This document shows positions 27,645-35,206 of a stretch of DNA of 64,000 bases, one piece after another (position 1 is the first letter of the stretch; each line of letters starts with the position of its first letter). The notes below the pieces were generated by a model. It was not told where the DNA came from and did no database searches. It saw nothing but the letters and a program-made list of their open reading frames with translations. The position numbers and the translations under genes are program-made. Location: positions 2,377,227-2,441,226 of the forward strand of contig NZ_CP101161.1 in assembly GCF_024298865.1 (NCBI RefSeq), given 5' to 3'. Source of the stretch: Halorarius halobius. Lineage in GTDB: Archaea; Halobacteriota; Halobacteria; Halobacteriales; Haloarculaceae.

Positions 27645-28877
27645 ATGTCACAACAACTCAACCGTCGGACCATGCTCAAGGGTGCCGGCGTCGCGGGGCT
27701 CACTGGCCTCGCCGGCTGTACCGACATGATCGGCGGCGGTGGCGGTGGCGGCGGCGGCCGCACGCTCAAACACGGTGTACTGCTCCCGCTCACGGGTGAC
27801 CTCGCGTCGCTCGGGAAGCTCATCCGGGACGGGGCCATCCTCCCACGCTCCCAGCTCGAGGGGAACATCGATTTCACTATCGACCTCCGCGAGGAGGACA
27901 CCGAGACGAATCCGCAGGCCGGTATCCAGGGGGCGAACACTCTCATCAACAACGGCTACCCGTCCGTGACGGGGCCGGCATCCTCGGGAGTCAACCTCCA
28001 GGTGACCCGCCAGTCGCTCATCCCGAAGGGCGCGGTCGGCAACTCGCCGTCGTCGACGTCGCCGGCGGTGACGGACCTCGAGGACGACGACTACGTCTTC
28101 CGGACGGCGCCGTCGGACGCCCTCCAGGGGCAGGTCATCGCGCAGGTCGGTAGCGACAACCTCGGCAACTCCTCGGCCGCGACGATGTACGTCAACAACT
28201 CGTACGGCCAGGCACTGTCCCAGTCGTTCGCGGACTCGTTCTCCGGGGAGGTGCTCCAGCAGATAGCCTTCCAGAAGGAGCAGTCCTCGTACAGCTCCCA
28301 GCTGGAGGAGGCGCTCGCGGGCGACCCCGGTATGCTCGTCGTCATCGGCTATCCGGCGTCGGGCGTCCAGCTGTTCCGCGACTACTACAGCAACTACGAC
28401 GCCGGCCACGACATCGTCGTCACCGACGGGCTCATCGACAACGAGCTTCCGGACAACGTCGACAACGACATGGCCAACGTCACCGGCACGGCGCCGAAGG
28501 CGTCCGGTCCGGGTCGCGACGCGTTCGACCAGATGTATCAGGACGAGTACGGCCGCTCGCCCGGCGTGTTCAACGCTCACGCCTACGACGCGACGGCCAT
28601 CTGCCTGCTGGCGAACGTCTACGCCGGTGAGAACTCCGGGTCGACCGTCCGCGACAACATGCGCAAGGCCGCCAACCCCGGGGGCGAGAAGTTCAACGCC
28701 AGCAACCTCGCGGAGGCGTTCGAGGCCGCCGCGGCCGGCGACGACATCAACTACCAGGGCGCCTCCTCGGCGTGTAACTTCGACGACGTGGGCGACATGA
28801 AGGCAGTCTCCTACGGCATCTTCAAGGTCGAGGACCGCGACTTCACCGAGACCGAGAGCGTCCAGTTCGGCGGGTAA
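27645..28877 (+). CDS. livK: ABC transporter branched-chain amino-acid-type substrate-binding lipoprotein (LivK-like)
   Basis: A 410-residue periplasmic-binding-type protein on the outer face of the membrane. The leader NRRTMLKGAGVAGLTGLAGC has a Tat RR motif and a LAGC lipobox, followed by a flexible 9-Gly run. The mature part is a type-I binding fold: HGVLLPLTGDLASLGKLIRD, VTGPASSGVNLQVTRQ, NNSYGQALSQSFAD, FNAHAYDATAICLLANVYAG. The ligand could be branched-chain amino acids or another amide or carboxylate. It faces the livHMGF operon convergently. Confidence 0.92.
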   Translation: MSQQLNRRTMLKGAGVAGLTGLAGCTDMIGGGGGGGGGRTLKHGVLLPLTGDLASLGKLIRDGAILPRSQLEGNIDFTIDLREEDTETNPQAGIQGANTLINNGYPSVTGPASSGVNLQVTRQSLIPKGAVGNSPSSTSPAVTDLEDDDYVFRTAPSDALQGQVIAQVGSDNLGNSSAATMYVNNSYGQALSQSFADSFSGEVLQQIAFQKEQSSYSSQLEEALAGDPGMLVVIGYPASGVQLFRDYYSNYDAGHDIVVTDGLIDNELPDNVDNDMANVTGTAPKASGPGRDAFDQMYQDEYGRSPGVFNAHAYDATAICLLANVYAGENSGSTVRDNMRKAANPGGEKFNASNLAEAFEAAAAGDDINYQGASSACNFDDVGDMKAVSYGIFKVEDRDFTETESVQFGG

Positions 28878-28904
28878 CACCCCGACCTTCGTTTCTTTCG
28901 ACGT

Positions 28905-28954
28905 CCGATAGCGACCGCTCCCGAGCGGAGCGAGCGAGGAGAACGGCCGGCGGC
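28905..28954. repeat. Hairpin-rich spacer between livK and livF
   Basis: The convergent gap contains the purine-rich run gagcggagcgagcgaggag and an inverted repeat CGGCGGCTcaGCCGCCG at the livF end (partly inside livF). Such GAGCG-type sequences recur in several intergenic gaps of this window and probably help separate convergent transcripts. Confidence 0.45.
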
Positions 28955-29701
28955 TCAGCCGCCGAGGAAGTCCTGGCGGACCTGCTCGTCGTCGAGCAGG
29001 GCGTCGCCGGCGTCCATGTAGCGGTTCTGTCCCTGCACGAGCACGTAGCCGCGGTCACAGCGACGGAGCGCCTCCTTGGCGTTCTGCTCGACCATCAGCA
29101 CGGCGGTCCCGTCGTCGTTGATACGGTCGATGCGGTCGAACATCTCGTCGACGAGGTCGGGCGCCAGCCCCGCCGACGGTTCGTCGAGCATCAGCAGGTC
29201 GGGGTCGAGCATCAGCGCCCGGCCCATCGCCACCATCTGCTGTTGGCCGCCGGACATCGAGCCGACCTTCTGTCCCTGTCGCTCCTCGAGGATGGGGAAG
29301 TAGTCGTACACCTCCTCGATGCGGCTCTCGGGCACCTCGTCGAGGATGTACGCGCCCATCTCGAGGTTCTCGCGGACGGTGAGCGTGCCGAAGATGTTGT
29401 CGTTCTGCGGGACGTAGCCGAGCCCCTCGTGGATTATCTCGTCCGGCTTGTTGCCGGCGATGTCCTTGCCGTCGAACTCGATGGAGCCGCCCATGTAGTT
29501 CGTCAGCCCGAACACGCTTTTCATCAGCGTCGACTTGCCGGCACCGTTCGGACCGACGATGGTGACGTACTCGCCGTCCGCGACGTCGAGGTCGACGTCC
29601 TCCAGTATCTGGAGGTCGCCGTAGCCGGCATCGAGGTCCCGCACCTCGAGGATACCATCGGAGAGCGTCACCGGATGGCGGTCTTCCTGTTCGGCGCTCA
29701 T
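28955..29701 (-). CDS. livF: ABC transporter ATPase LivF
   Basis: A 248-residue nucleotide-binding subunit of the branched-chain amino-acid-type importer. Walker A VGPNGAGKSTLMKSVFGL, Q-loop LGYVPQNDNIFGTLTVREN, signature MSGGQQQMVAMGRALM, Walker B LLMLDEPSAGLAP and H-loop-equivalent MVEQNAKEALRRCDRGYVL (Gln replaces His, as is usual in LivF). Overlaps the end of livG by 4 bp, so it is translated from the same mRNA. Confidence 0.95.
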   Translation of the reverse strand: MSAEQEDRHPVTLSDGILEVRDLDAGYGDLQILEDVDLDVADGEYVTIVGPNGAGKSTLMKSVFGLTNYMGGSIEFDGKDIAGNKPDEIIHEGLGYVPQNDNIFGTLTVRENLEMGAYILDEVPESRIEEVYDYFPILEERQGQKVGSMSGGQQQMVAMGRALMLDPDLLMLDEPSAGLAPDLVDEMFDRIDRINDDGTAVLMVEQNAKEALRRCDRGYVLVQGQNRYMDAGDALLDDEQVRQDFLGG

Positions 29702-30585
29702 ACGTCCTCACCCAGGTACGCGTCGACGACCTGCTCGTTGTTACGGATGTCGTCGGCTGTTCCCTCGGCGAGCACCTCGCCCTGATGCATGACGATGATG
29801 TGTTCGCAGTGCTCCATGATGAGGTCCATGTCGTGTTCCACGAGCAGGAACGTGTACCCCTGCTCGCGGAGGTCGTGGATGCGGTCGAGCAGTTTCTCCT
29901 CCAGCGTCGGGTTGACGCCGGCGAACGGCTCGTCGAGAAGCATCATCTCGGGGTCGGTCATCAGCGCACGGGCCATCTCCAGCAGTTTGCGCTGGCCGCC
30001 CGAGAGGTTGCCCGCGTGCTCCTCGGCGAGGTGGTCGATTTCGAAGAACTCCAGGGTGTCCCACACCTCGTCGCGGATGGCCTCCTCGTCGCGCTTGACG
30101 CCGTCGCGGAGGCCGGGCGTGACCGCGTTCACCAGTTTCTCGCCCTCCTGTCCCTGCGGGGCGAGCATCAGGTTCTCCAGCACGGTCATCTCCTCGAGTT
30201 CGCGGGCTATCTGGAACGTCCTGACCAGCCCCCGGTTGGCTATCTCGTGGGGTTTCAGGCCGGTGACGTCCTCGCCCTCGAACAGGACGGTGCCGCCGTC
30301 GGGTTCGTGGACGCCGGTGATGCAGTTGAACGTCGTCGACTTGCCCGCGCCGTTCGGGCCGATGAGGCCGGTCAGCGACCCCTCCTCGACCTCGAAGCTC
30401 GCACCGTCGACGGCGGTGATACCCCCGAAATGCTTCTCGAGGTTTCGGACGCGAAGCGGGAGCCCCCGCGGCGTCTCCTTGGCGCTCTCCTCGATGTCGG
30501 AGTCGCCCGACTCGGGTTCCACGTCCTCGACGTCCACGTCGTCCGGGGCGTTCGTCTGGACGGGCGCGTCGTCGGCTTCACTCAT
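29698..30585 (-). CDS. livG: ABC transporter ATPase LivG
   Basis: A 295-residue nucleotide-binding subunit. The core starts at about residue 40 (LRVRNLEKHFGGITAVDGAS); before it is a haloarchaeal acidic extension (DDVDVEDVEPESGDSDIEES). Walker A GLIGPNGAGKSTTFNCI, Q-loop GLVRTFQIARELEEMTVLEN, signature LSGGQRKLLEMARALM, Walker B MMLLDEPFAGVNP, H-loop LLVEHDMDLIMEHC. ATG 30585 overlaps livM by 8 bp. The acidic leader is the only departure from the bacterial length (~255). Confidence 0.94.
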   Translation of the reverse strand: MSEADDAPVQTNAPDDVDVEDVEPESGDSDIEESAKETPRGLPLRVRNLEKHFGGITAVDGASFEVEEGSLTGLIGPNGAGKSTTFNCITGVHEPDGGTVLFEGEDVTGLKPHEIANRGLVRTFQIARELEEMTVLENLMLAPQGQEGEKLVNAVTPGLRDGVKRDEEAIRDEVWDTLEFFEIDHLAEEHAGNLSGGQRKLLEMARALMTDPEMMLLDEPFAGVNPTLEEKLLDRIHDLREQGYTFLLVEHDMDLIMEHCEHIIVMHQGEVLAEGTADDIRNNEQVVDAYLGEDV

Positions 30586-31975
30586 CGGTCTCACCTCCGT
30601 TCCCCCCGTCGGTGGCGGGGCGGCCGCCGAACGTGTCGGTCTCCTCCCCGTCGGTCCGCTTCGAGAGGTCGATGCTGGAGGCGATTTCCTTGCGGTGGCC
30701 CAACAGCCCCTGCGAGCGGTTCTGTATCAGGTACACGAGCACGACCCCGAGGAAGATGAACCGGAGGTTCGGCATGTTGGCGATGGCGTAGCCGAGATAC
30801 GCCGCCGGGTCGAGCGAGGTGAGCGCGACCCAGAAGTTGCTCGGCGCCGGCAACGAGCCGCCCGTGATGAACTGCGCCAGCGCGTTGATGAGCCCCGCGA
30901 GCCGTCGGGGACCCTGCAACAGCAGGGACGCGAACACCGCCCCGCCGACGACGCTACCGGTGTTGGAGCCGGAACCGCCGACGATGAGCGCGGTGAACAC
31001 GTAGAACGTGATGAGCGGCTTGAACGTGTTCGGGTTGACGTAGCCGCGGGTCCCCTGCCAGAGGATGCCCGCGAGCCCCATCATCGCGCTCCCGACCATG
31101 AACACCTTGATTTTGAAGATACGCGTGTCCTTGCCGAGCGACTGGGCGACGAGTTCGTCCTCGCGGATGGCCTTCAGCACGCGGCCGAACGGCGAGTTAC
31201 CGATGCGGCTCACCAGCGCGTAGTAGCCGGTCAGCACGACGACGAGGATGAACGCCGTGTACGTCATCGCCTGCACGACCGGGCCGCTGATGCCGATGGC
31301 ACCGCCCACTGCGATGAGGGTCTCCCCGATGAACGACAGCGGCCCCTCGAACAGGAAGTTGAGCGGTGAGTTCAGCGCGGTGGTTATCCCCCGCCCCCCG
31401 CCCGTACCGAACGAGAGCCCGAAGATGTTGACGACGTTGTAGCTCCCGGAACTGGGGTCGGTGACGGTGCCCGAGAACGTGTCGGCGGTCAGCGTCAGCC
31501 GGATTATCTCCGAGAAGCCGACCGTGACGATGGCGAAGTAGTCGGCGTCCAGTTGCAGTGCCGGGAGCGCGGCGATGCCGCCGACGATGGCCGCCATGAC
31601 GACGCCGCCGACGATGGCGACCGGAACCGGGAGGCCGAGTCCCGGCGGCAGGCCGTTCGGGTCGCCCGCGAGGATGGACATCGTGTAGACGCCGACGGCC
31701 ATGAAGCCGGCGACGCCGATGTTGAACAGCCCGGTGTACCCCCAGTGGAGGTTCAACGCGAGCGCGAGGATGGCGTACACGCCCGACAGGAAGATGACCG
31801 ACTGGACCGTCTGGGCGGCGGCGTTGACGACGGCCGCGTTCGCGAGCACCGCCTGTGCCGCCCCGATGAGCGCGTACAGTACGGACAGCGAGACCAGCAG
31901 GGCGACGATCATCCGGGTGTCGTCGTTCCTGATGGACTCGGGCACCGCGTTCCAGGCGCGTTGGGTGAGGCTCAT
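30578..31975 (-). CDS. livM: ABC transporter permease LivM
   Basis: A 465-residue permease, longer than bacterial LivM (~330-420). LALNLHWGYTGLFNIGVAGFMAVGVYTMS is the family signature; FAIVTVGFSEIIRLTLTADTFSGT and GRVLKAIREDELVAQSLG (EAA-like cytosolic loop, contacts the ATPases) follow. Insertions include a long region between TM helices (residues ~330-410) and a C-terminal hydrophilic tail (SIDLSKRTDGEETDTFGG). ATG 31975 overlaps livH by 4 bp. Confidence 0.92.
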   Translation of the reverse strand: MSLTQRAWNAVPESIRNDDTRMIVALLVSLSVLYALIGAAQAVLANAAVVNAAAQTVQSVIFLSGVYAILALALNLHWGYTGLFNIGVAGFMAVGVYTMSILAGDPNGLPPGLGLPVPVAIVGGVVMAAIVGGIAALPALQLDADYFAIVTVGFSEIIRLTLTADTFSGTVTDPSSGSYNVVNIFGLSFGTGGGRGITTALNSPLNFLFEGPLSFIGETLIAVGGAIGISGPVVQAMTYTAFILVVVLTGYYALVSRIGNSPFGRVLKAIREDELVAQSLGKDTRIFKIKVFMVGSAMMGLAGILWQGTRGYVNPNTFKPLITFYVFTALIVGGSGSNTGSVVGGAVFASLLLQGPRRLAGLINALAQFITGGSLPAPSNFWVALTSLDPAAYLGYAIANMPNLRFIFLGVVLVYLIQNRSQGLLGHRKEIASSIDLSKRTDGEETDTFGGRPATDGGNGGETDE

Positions 31976-33117
31976 GCGGTCGTCACCCCGCCGAACAGGC
32001 CCGACGGCCGGTACAGCAGTACGAGTATCATCACCGAGAACGCCGCGACCCGGGGGAACCCGGATGGGAGCCACACCAGTGCCAGCCGCGAGGCCACGCC
32101 GATGATGATGCCGCCCCCGATGGCGCCGTACACCGAGCCGATGCCCCCGAGGATGACGCCCGAGAAGATGAAAAGCAGGAGTCGCCAGCCGAAGTTAAAG
32201 GAGAGCACGCCGCGTTCGAGGATGATGAGGAAGCCGGCGACGCCGGCGAGGCCGCCGCCGATGACCCACGTCGCGCGGACGACCCGCTCGGTCGGGATGC
32301 CCGTCACCTGCGCGAGCGCCTTGTTGTCGGACATCGCGCGCATCGCCTTCCCGAGTTTCGTGCGCTGTAGCAGGAAGTGGACGCCGAGCATCAGCGCGAC
32401 CGCGGCGACGATCATCGTCACCTCGTGGAGGTTCAGCGTGTACTGGCCGTCGACGACCGGGAAGGTGAACGACGGGAGCGACGCGGGGTTGGTCGAGGTG
32501 ACCCCGCGGGTGCTCGTCTGCCAGATGAACACGATGCTGTATCGAAGCGCGAGCGCGACCCCGATGGACGCGATGAGCAACGAGATGCCTTCCTTGTCGC
32601 GCATCGGTCGGTAGACGACCCGGTCGAGCGCGAGCACCAGTCCGACGGTGAACACCGCCGAGACGACGAGGCCGGCGGCGACCGCTATCGGCGTCTGTGC
32701 GACCGACACCAGCGACGGCGAGTTCAGGAGGATGATGCTCCCGAACGAGGCGTCGATGCTGAGGGTGAGAAACGCGATGACGTACGCGGTCGCCCACCCG
32801 GAGAACGCCCCCGCGGTCAGGTAGTCGCCGTGTGCGAAGTTCGCGAAGTTGAGGATGCTGTACGTCATCGAGAGTCCGACCCCGGCCAGCCCGACGATGA
32901 GCCCGAGTATTAGCCCGTCCATGACGAAGGTGAACACCTGGGAGACGGCGATGTTGCCCCCGAACACCTGCACGCTGGCGACGGAGATCGAGAATCCCGC
33001 CAGTTTGGCGATCAGGTCAGCGAGCAGATACACGCACGCGAACGCCAGAAGCGCCACGGCGGGGCTCCCGAGCACCTCCCGTATCTTGTCACCCGTTTGT
33101 GATTCAGTTACGCCCAT
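31972..33117 (-). CDS. livH: ABC transporter permease LivH
   Basis: A 381-residue permease and the first gene of livHMGF. The family signature is GLAGVGLSMTYSILNFANFAHGDYLTAGAF; the cytosolic coupling loop is LGKAMRAMSDNKALAQVTGI. LIASIGVALALRYSIVFIW and GGIGSVYGAIGGGIIIGV are other conserved helices. An N-terminal extra helix (VALLAFACVYLLADLIAKLA) is seen. A minus-strand AT box (tcttttac) about 35 bp upstream is the likely operon promoter. Confidence 0.93.
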   Translation of the reverse strand: MGVTESQTGDKIREVLGSPAVALLAFACVYLLADLIAKLAGFSISVASVQVFGGNIAVSQVFTFVMDGLILGLIVGLAGVGLSMTYSILNFANFAHGDYLTAGAFSGWATAYVIAFLTLSIDASFGSIILLNSPSLVSVAQTPIAVAAGLVVSAVFTVGLVLALDRVVYRPMRDKEGISLLIASIGVALALRYSIVFIWQTSTRGVTSTNPASLPSFTFPVVDGQYTLNLHEVTMIVAAVALMLGVHFLLQRTKLGKAMRAMSDNKALAQVTGIPTERVVRATWVIGGGLAGVAGFLIILERGVLSFNFGWRLLLFIFSGVILGGIGSVYGAIGGGIIIGVASRLALVWLPSGFPRVAAFSVMILVLLYRPSGLFGGVTTA

Positions 33118-33264
33118 GAGTACTGTTCACGGAGTGGTGGGGTGACGGTGGTAAAAGAAGTGTCGCTCCTTGCCCGATTCGGTAGTTTCAACGTCCCGCC
33201 ATGACCGGCGCGATGCGACGCCGCAAAGGAAACACCTATGGACGAACCACCGGGAGCCGTGGGT

Positions 33265-34449
33265 ATGATACGGACGCTCGACGACCTCGAGGCCCGGGGG
33301 GCGGCACTCGGGGTCCGAGTGGACATCAACAGCCCGCTGGACGACGGTGGGCTGGCGGACGATGCGCGGGTACGAGCCCACGTCGACACGCTCTCGGAAC
33401 TGCTCGACCGCGGGGCCCGCGTCGCGGTGCTGGCCCACCAGGGCCGCCCGGGCGGCGACGAGTTCGAGACGCTGGAGGCACACGCGGCCCTGCTGGACGA
33501 CCTGCTCGACGCTCCGGTCGACTACTGCGACGGCACCTTCTCGGCGGACGCCCGCGAGGCCGTCCGGGGGCTCGACGACGGCGAGGCGGTCGTGCTGGAG
33601 AACACCCGGTTCTACAGCGAGGAGTACATGGAGTGGGAGCCCGCGGAGGCCGCGGAGACGCATCTCGTCGCCAAACTCGCGCCGGTTCTGGACGCGTACG
33701 TCAACGACGCGTTCGCGGCGGCCCACCGCTCCCAGCCCTCCCTCGTGGGGTTCCCCCAGCGGCTCGACGGCTACGCCGGCCGGGTGATGGAGCGGGAACT
33801 CGACGTGCTCGGAAGCATCGAGGAGTCGCCCGAGCCCCGCGTGTACGTGCTCGGAGGCGCGAAGGTGGTCGACTCCATCGACGTGGCCCGCTCGGTACTC
33901 GAACGGGGGCTCGCGGACTCGGTGCTCACGGCCGGCATCGTCGGCAACGCCTTCCTCCTGGCCGACGGCGTCACGCTCGGGGCCGCCTCCGCACAGGTCG
34001 TCAACGAGCGGTCGACGGAGGCGGTCAAGCGCGCGGGCGAACTGCTCGACGACTACGGCCACCGCATCTATCTCCCGCGCGACGTGGCCGTCGAGCGCGG
34101 CGGCGAGCGGATGGAACTCGACGTGGGCGAGCTTCCGGCCGAGGAGCCGGCGATGGACGTGGGCGCCCGCACCGTCGCGGCGTACGCCGACGTGCTGGAG
34201 GACGCCGGCACCGCCATCCTCAACGGTCCGGCGGGCGTGTTCGAGGACGACCTGTTCGAGTACGGCACCCGCGAACTGTACGAGGCCGCACTCCGTGCGG
34301 AGTACAGCGTCGTCGGCGGCGGCGACACCGCGGCGGCGCTCCGGCGGCTCGGCATCGAGGGGTTCAGCCACGTCTCGACCGGCGGGGGCGCCGCCCTGCG
34401 GATGCTGACGGGCGACCCGCTACCGGCCGTCGACGCGCTCGGGCGGTGA
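33265..34449 (+). CDS. pgk: Phosphoglycerate kinase
   Basis: A 394-residue glycolytic/gluconeogenic kinase. Substrate-binding GVRVDINSPLDDG, LAHQGRPGGDEFETLEAHA and LENTRFYSEE lie in the N-domain; VNDAFAAAHRSQPSLVGFP and VYVLGGAKVVDSIDVARSVL are conserved; the nucleotide domain ends AILNGPAGVFEDDLFEYGTR and VVGGGDTAAALRR ... STGGGAALRMLTGD. The pattern is archaeal (HQGRP, GIVGNAFLLADG). ATG 33265 gives the usual haloarchaeal MIRTLDDLEARG; an in-frame ATG at 33238 would add nine unlike residues. It overlaps the next gene by 4 bp. Confidence 0.94.
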   Translation: MIRTLDDLEARGAALGVRVDINSPLDDGGLADDARVRAHVDTLSELLDRGARVAVLAHQGRPGGDEFETLEAHAALLDDLLDAPVDYCDGTFSADAREAVRGLDDGEAVVLENTRFYSEEYMEWEPAEAAETHLVAKLAPVLDAYVNDAFAAAHRSQPSLVGFPQRLDGYAGRVMERELDVLGSIEESPEPRVYVLGGAKVVDSIDVARSVLERGLADSVLTAGIVGNAFLLADGVTLGAASAQVVNERSTEAVKRAGELLDDYGHRIYLPRDVAVERGGERMELDVGELPAEEPAMDVGARTVAAYADVLEDAGTAILNGPAGVFEDDLFEYGTRELYEAALRAEYSVVGGGDTAAALRRLGIEGFSHVSTGGGAALRMLTGDPLPAVDALGR

Positions 34450-34916
34450 ACGTCGACACCGCGGACCTCGACGACGCGGACGCGCTCGCCGACCTGTGGG
34501 TCGACCTCGCGACCGGCCAGCGCGACCACGGCTCGCATCTGCTGGCCGCACAGAACCGCGAACAGGCCCGCGAGTCGCTGTTGCGCCATGCCCTGACCGG
34601 CGGTCTGCTCGTCGCCCGCGAGGACGGCGACGTTCTCGGGTTCGTGAGCTTCTACCCCGAGGGTGGGAGCTTCGAGCAGGACGTCCAGCGCGGCATCGTC
34701 GAGAACATCTACGTCGTCCCCGAGCGGCGCGGCGAGGGCATCGGCTCGACGCTTCTGGAGGCCGCCGAGGAGGAACTAATCGCGGACGGCGTCGAGGTGC
34801 TGGCCCTGGAGGCGATGGCCGACAACGAGCGCGCCCGGCGGTTCTACCGCCGACACGGCTACGAGCCGCATCGGGTGGAACTCGAACGCGAAACCGATAC
34901 AAGGGACGGCGGCTAA
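34446..34916 (+). CDS. GNAT family N-acetyltransferase
   Basis: A 156-residue acetyltransferase. VENIYVVPERRGEGIGSTLLEAAEEEL is the acetyl-CoA site (RRGEGIG) and MADNERARRFYRRHGYEPHRVELER is the conserved C-terminus. The N-terminal TADLDDADALADLWVDLATG is the usual beta-1/alpha-1. The GTG start overlaps the pgk stop (GTGA), so the two are probably co-transcribed, though a functional link to PGK is not known. It ends 11 bp before tRNA-Thr. Confidence 0.86.
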   Translation: MNVDTADLDDADALADLWVDLATGQRDHGSHLLAAQNREQARESLLRHALTGGLLVAREDGDVLGFVSFYPEGGSFEQDVQRGIVENIYVVPERRGEGIGSTLLEAAEEELIADGVEVLALEAMADNERARRFYRRHGYEPHRVELERETDTRDGG

Positions 34917-34927
34917 CGGACGCCTGC

Positions 34928-35001
34928 GCTGCGGGAGCTTGGGCGGTTCAAGCACTCGACTTGTAATCGAGAATTCGTGGGTTCAAATCCCACCCGCAGC
35001 T
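34928..35001 (+). tRNA. tRNA-Thr (anticodon TGT)
   Basis: A full 74-nt cloverleaf: acceptor GCTGCGG/CCGCAGC, D stem GCTT/AAGC, anticodon stem CTCGA/TCGAG with loop CTTGTAA (anticodon TGT), T arm GTGGG-TTCAAAT-CCCAC, discriminator T, no encoded CCA and no intron. Threonine is read from the TGT anticodon. Two tRNA-like fragments follow within 100 bp. Confidence 0.97.
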
Positions 35002-35030
35002 CTTCTGCGAGCACCGCGAGCAGAGAGCGC

Positions 35031-35092
35031 GGCAGGATTTGAACCAGGGAGGAGCTTCGCTCCGACCGTGGTACAAATCCCACCCGACGCTC
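35031..35092. repeat. Two tRNA T-arm-like fragments downstream of tRNA-Thr
   Basis: At 35031-35048 the minus strand reads ...ggttcaaatcctgcc, a T-arm with part of an acceptor strand. At 35066-35092 the plus strand reads ccgtggtacaaatcccaccc plus gacgctc, close to the 3' end of the adjacent tRNA-Thr (gtgggttcaaatcccaccc plus gcagctc) but with changes. Between them lies ggagcttcgctcc, a small hairpin. Tandem 3'-tRNA fragments are commonly left by integrative elements; no integrase gene is nearby. Confidence 0.5.
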
Positions 35093-35206
35093 GACGAGGC
35101 CCGACCGCCGGGAGGGCCTCGGACAGCCGAACGGCGAGCGTAGCGAGCCGCTCTCGGCACCGAAACACTGATTCTATGGCCGGTTCACGTCGAACGTGTC
35201 TCACCG

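Noticed and set aside
33238..33264. Upstream ATG as pgk start
   Set aside because: It would add nine residues not seen at the archaeal PGK N-terminus; MIRTLDDL is the usual beginning.
35101..35206. Second functional tRNA after tRNA-Thr
   Set aside because: Only T-arm fragments are present (35031-35092); no acceptor, D or anticodon arm can be built.
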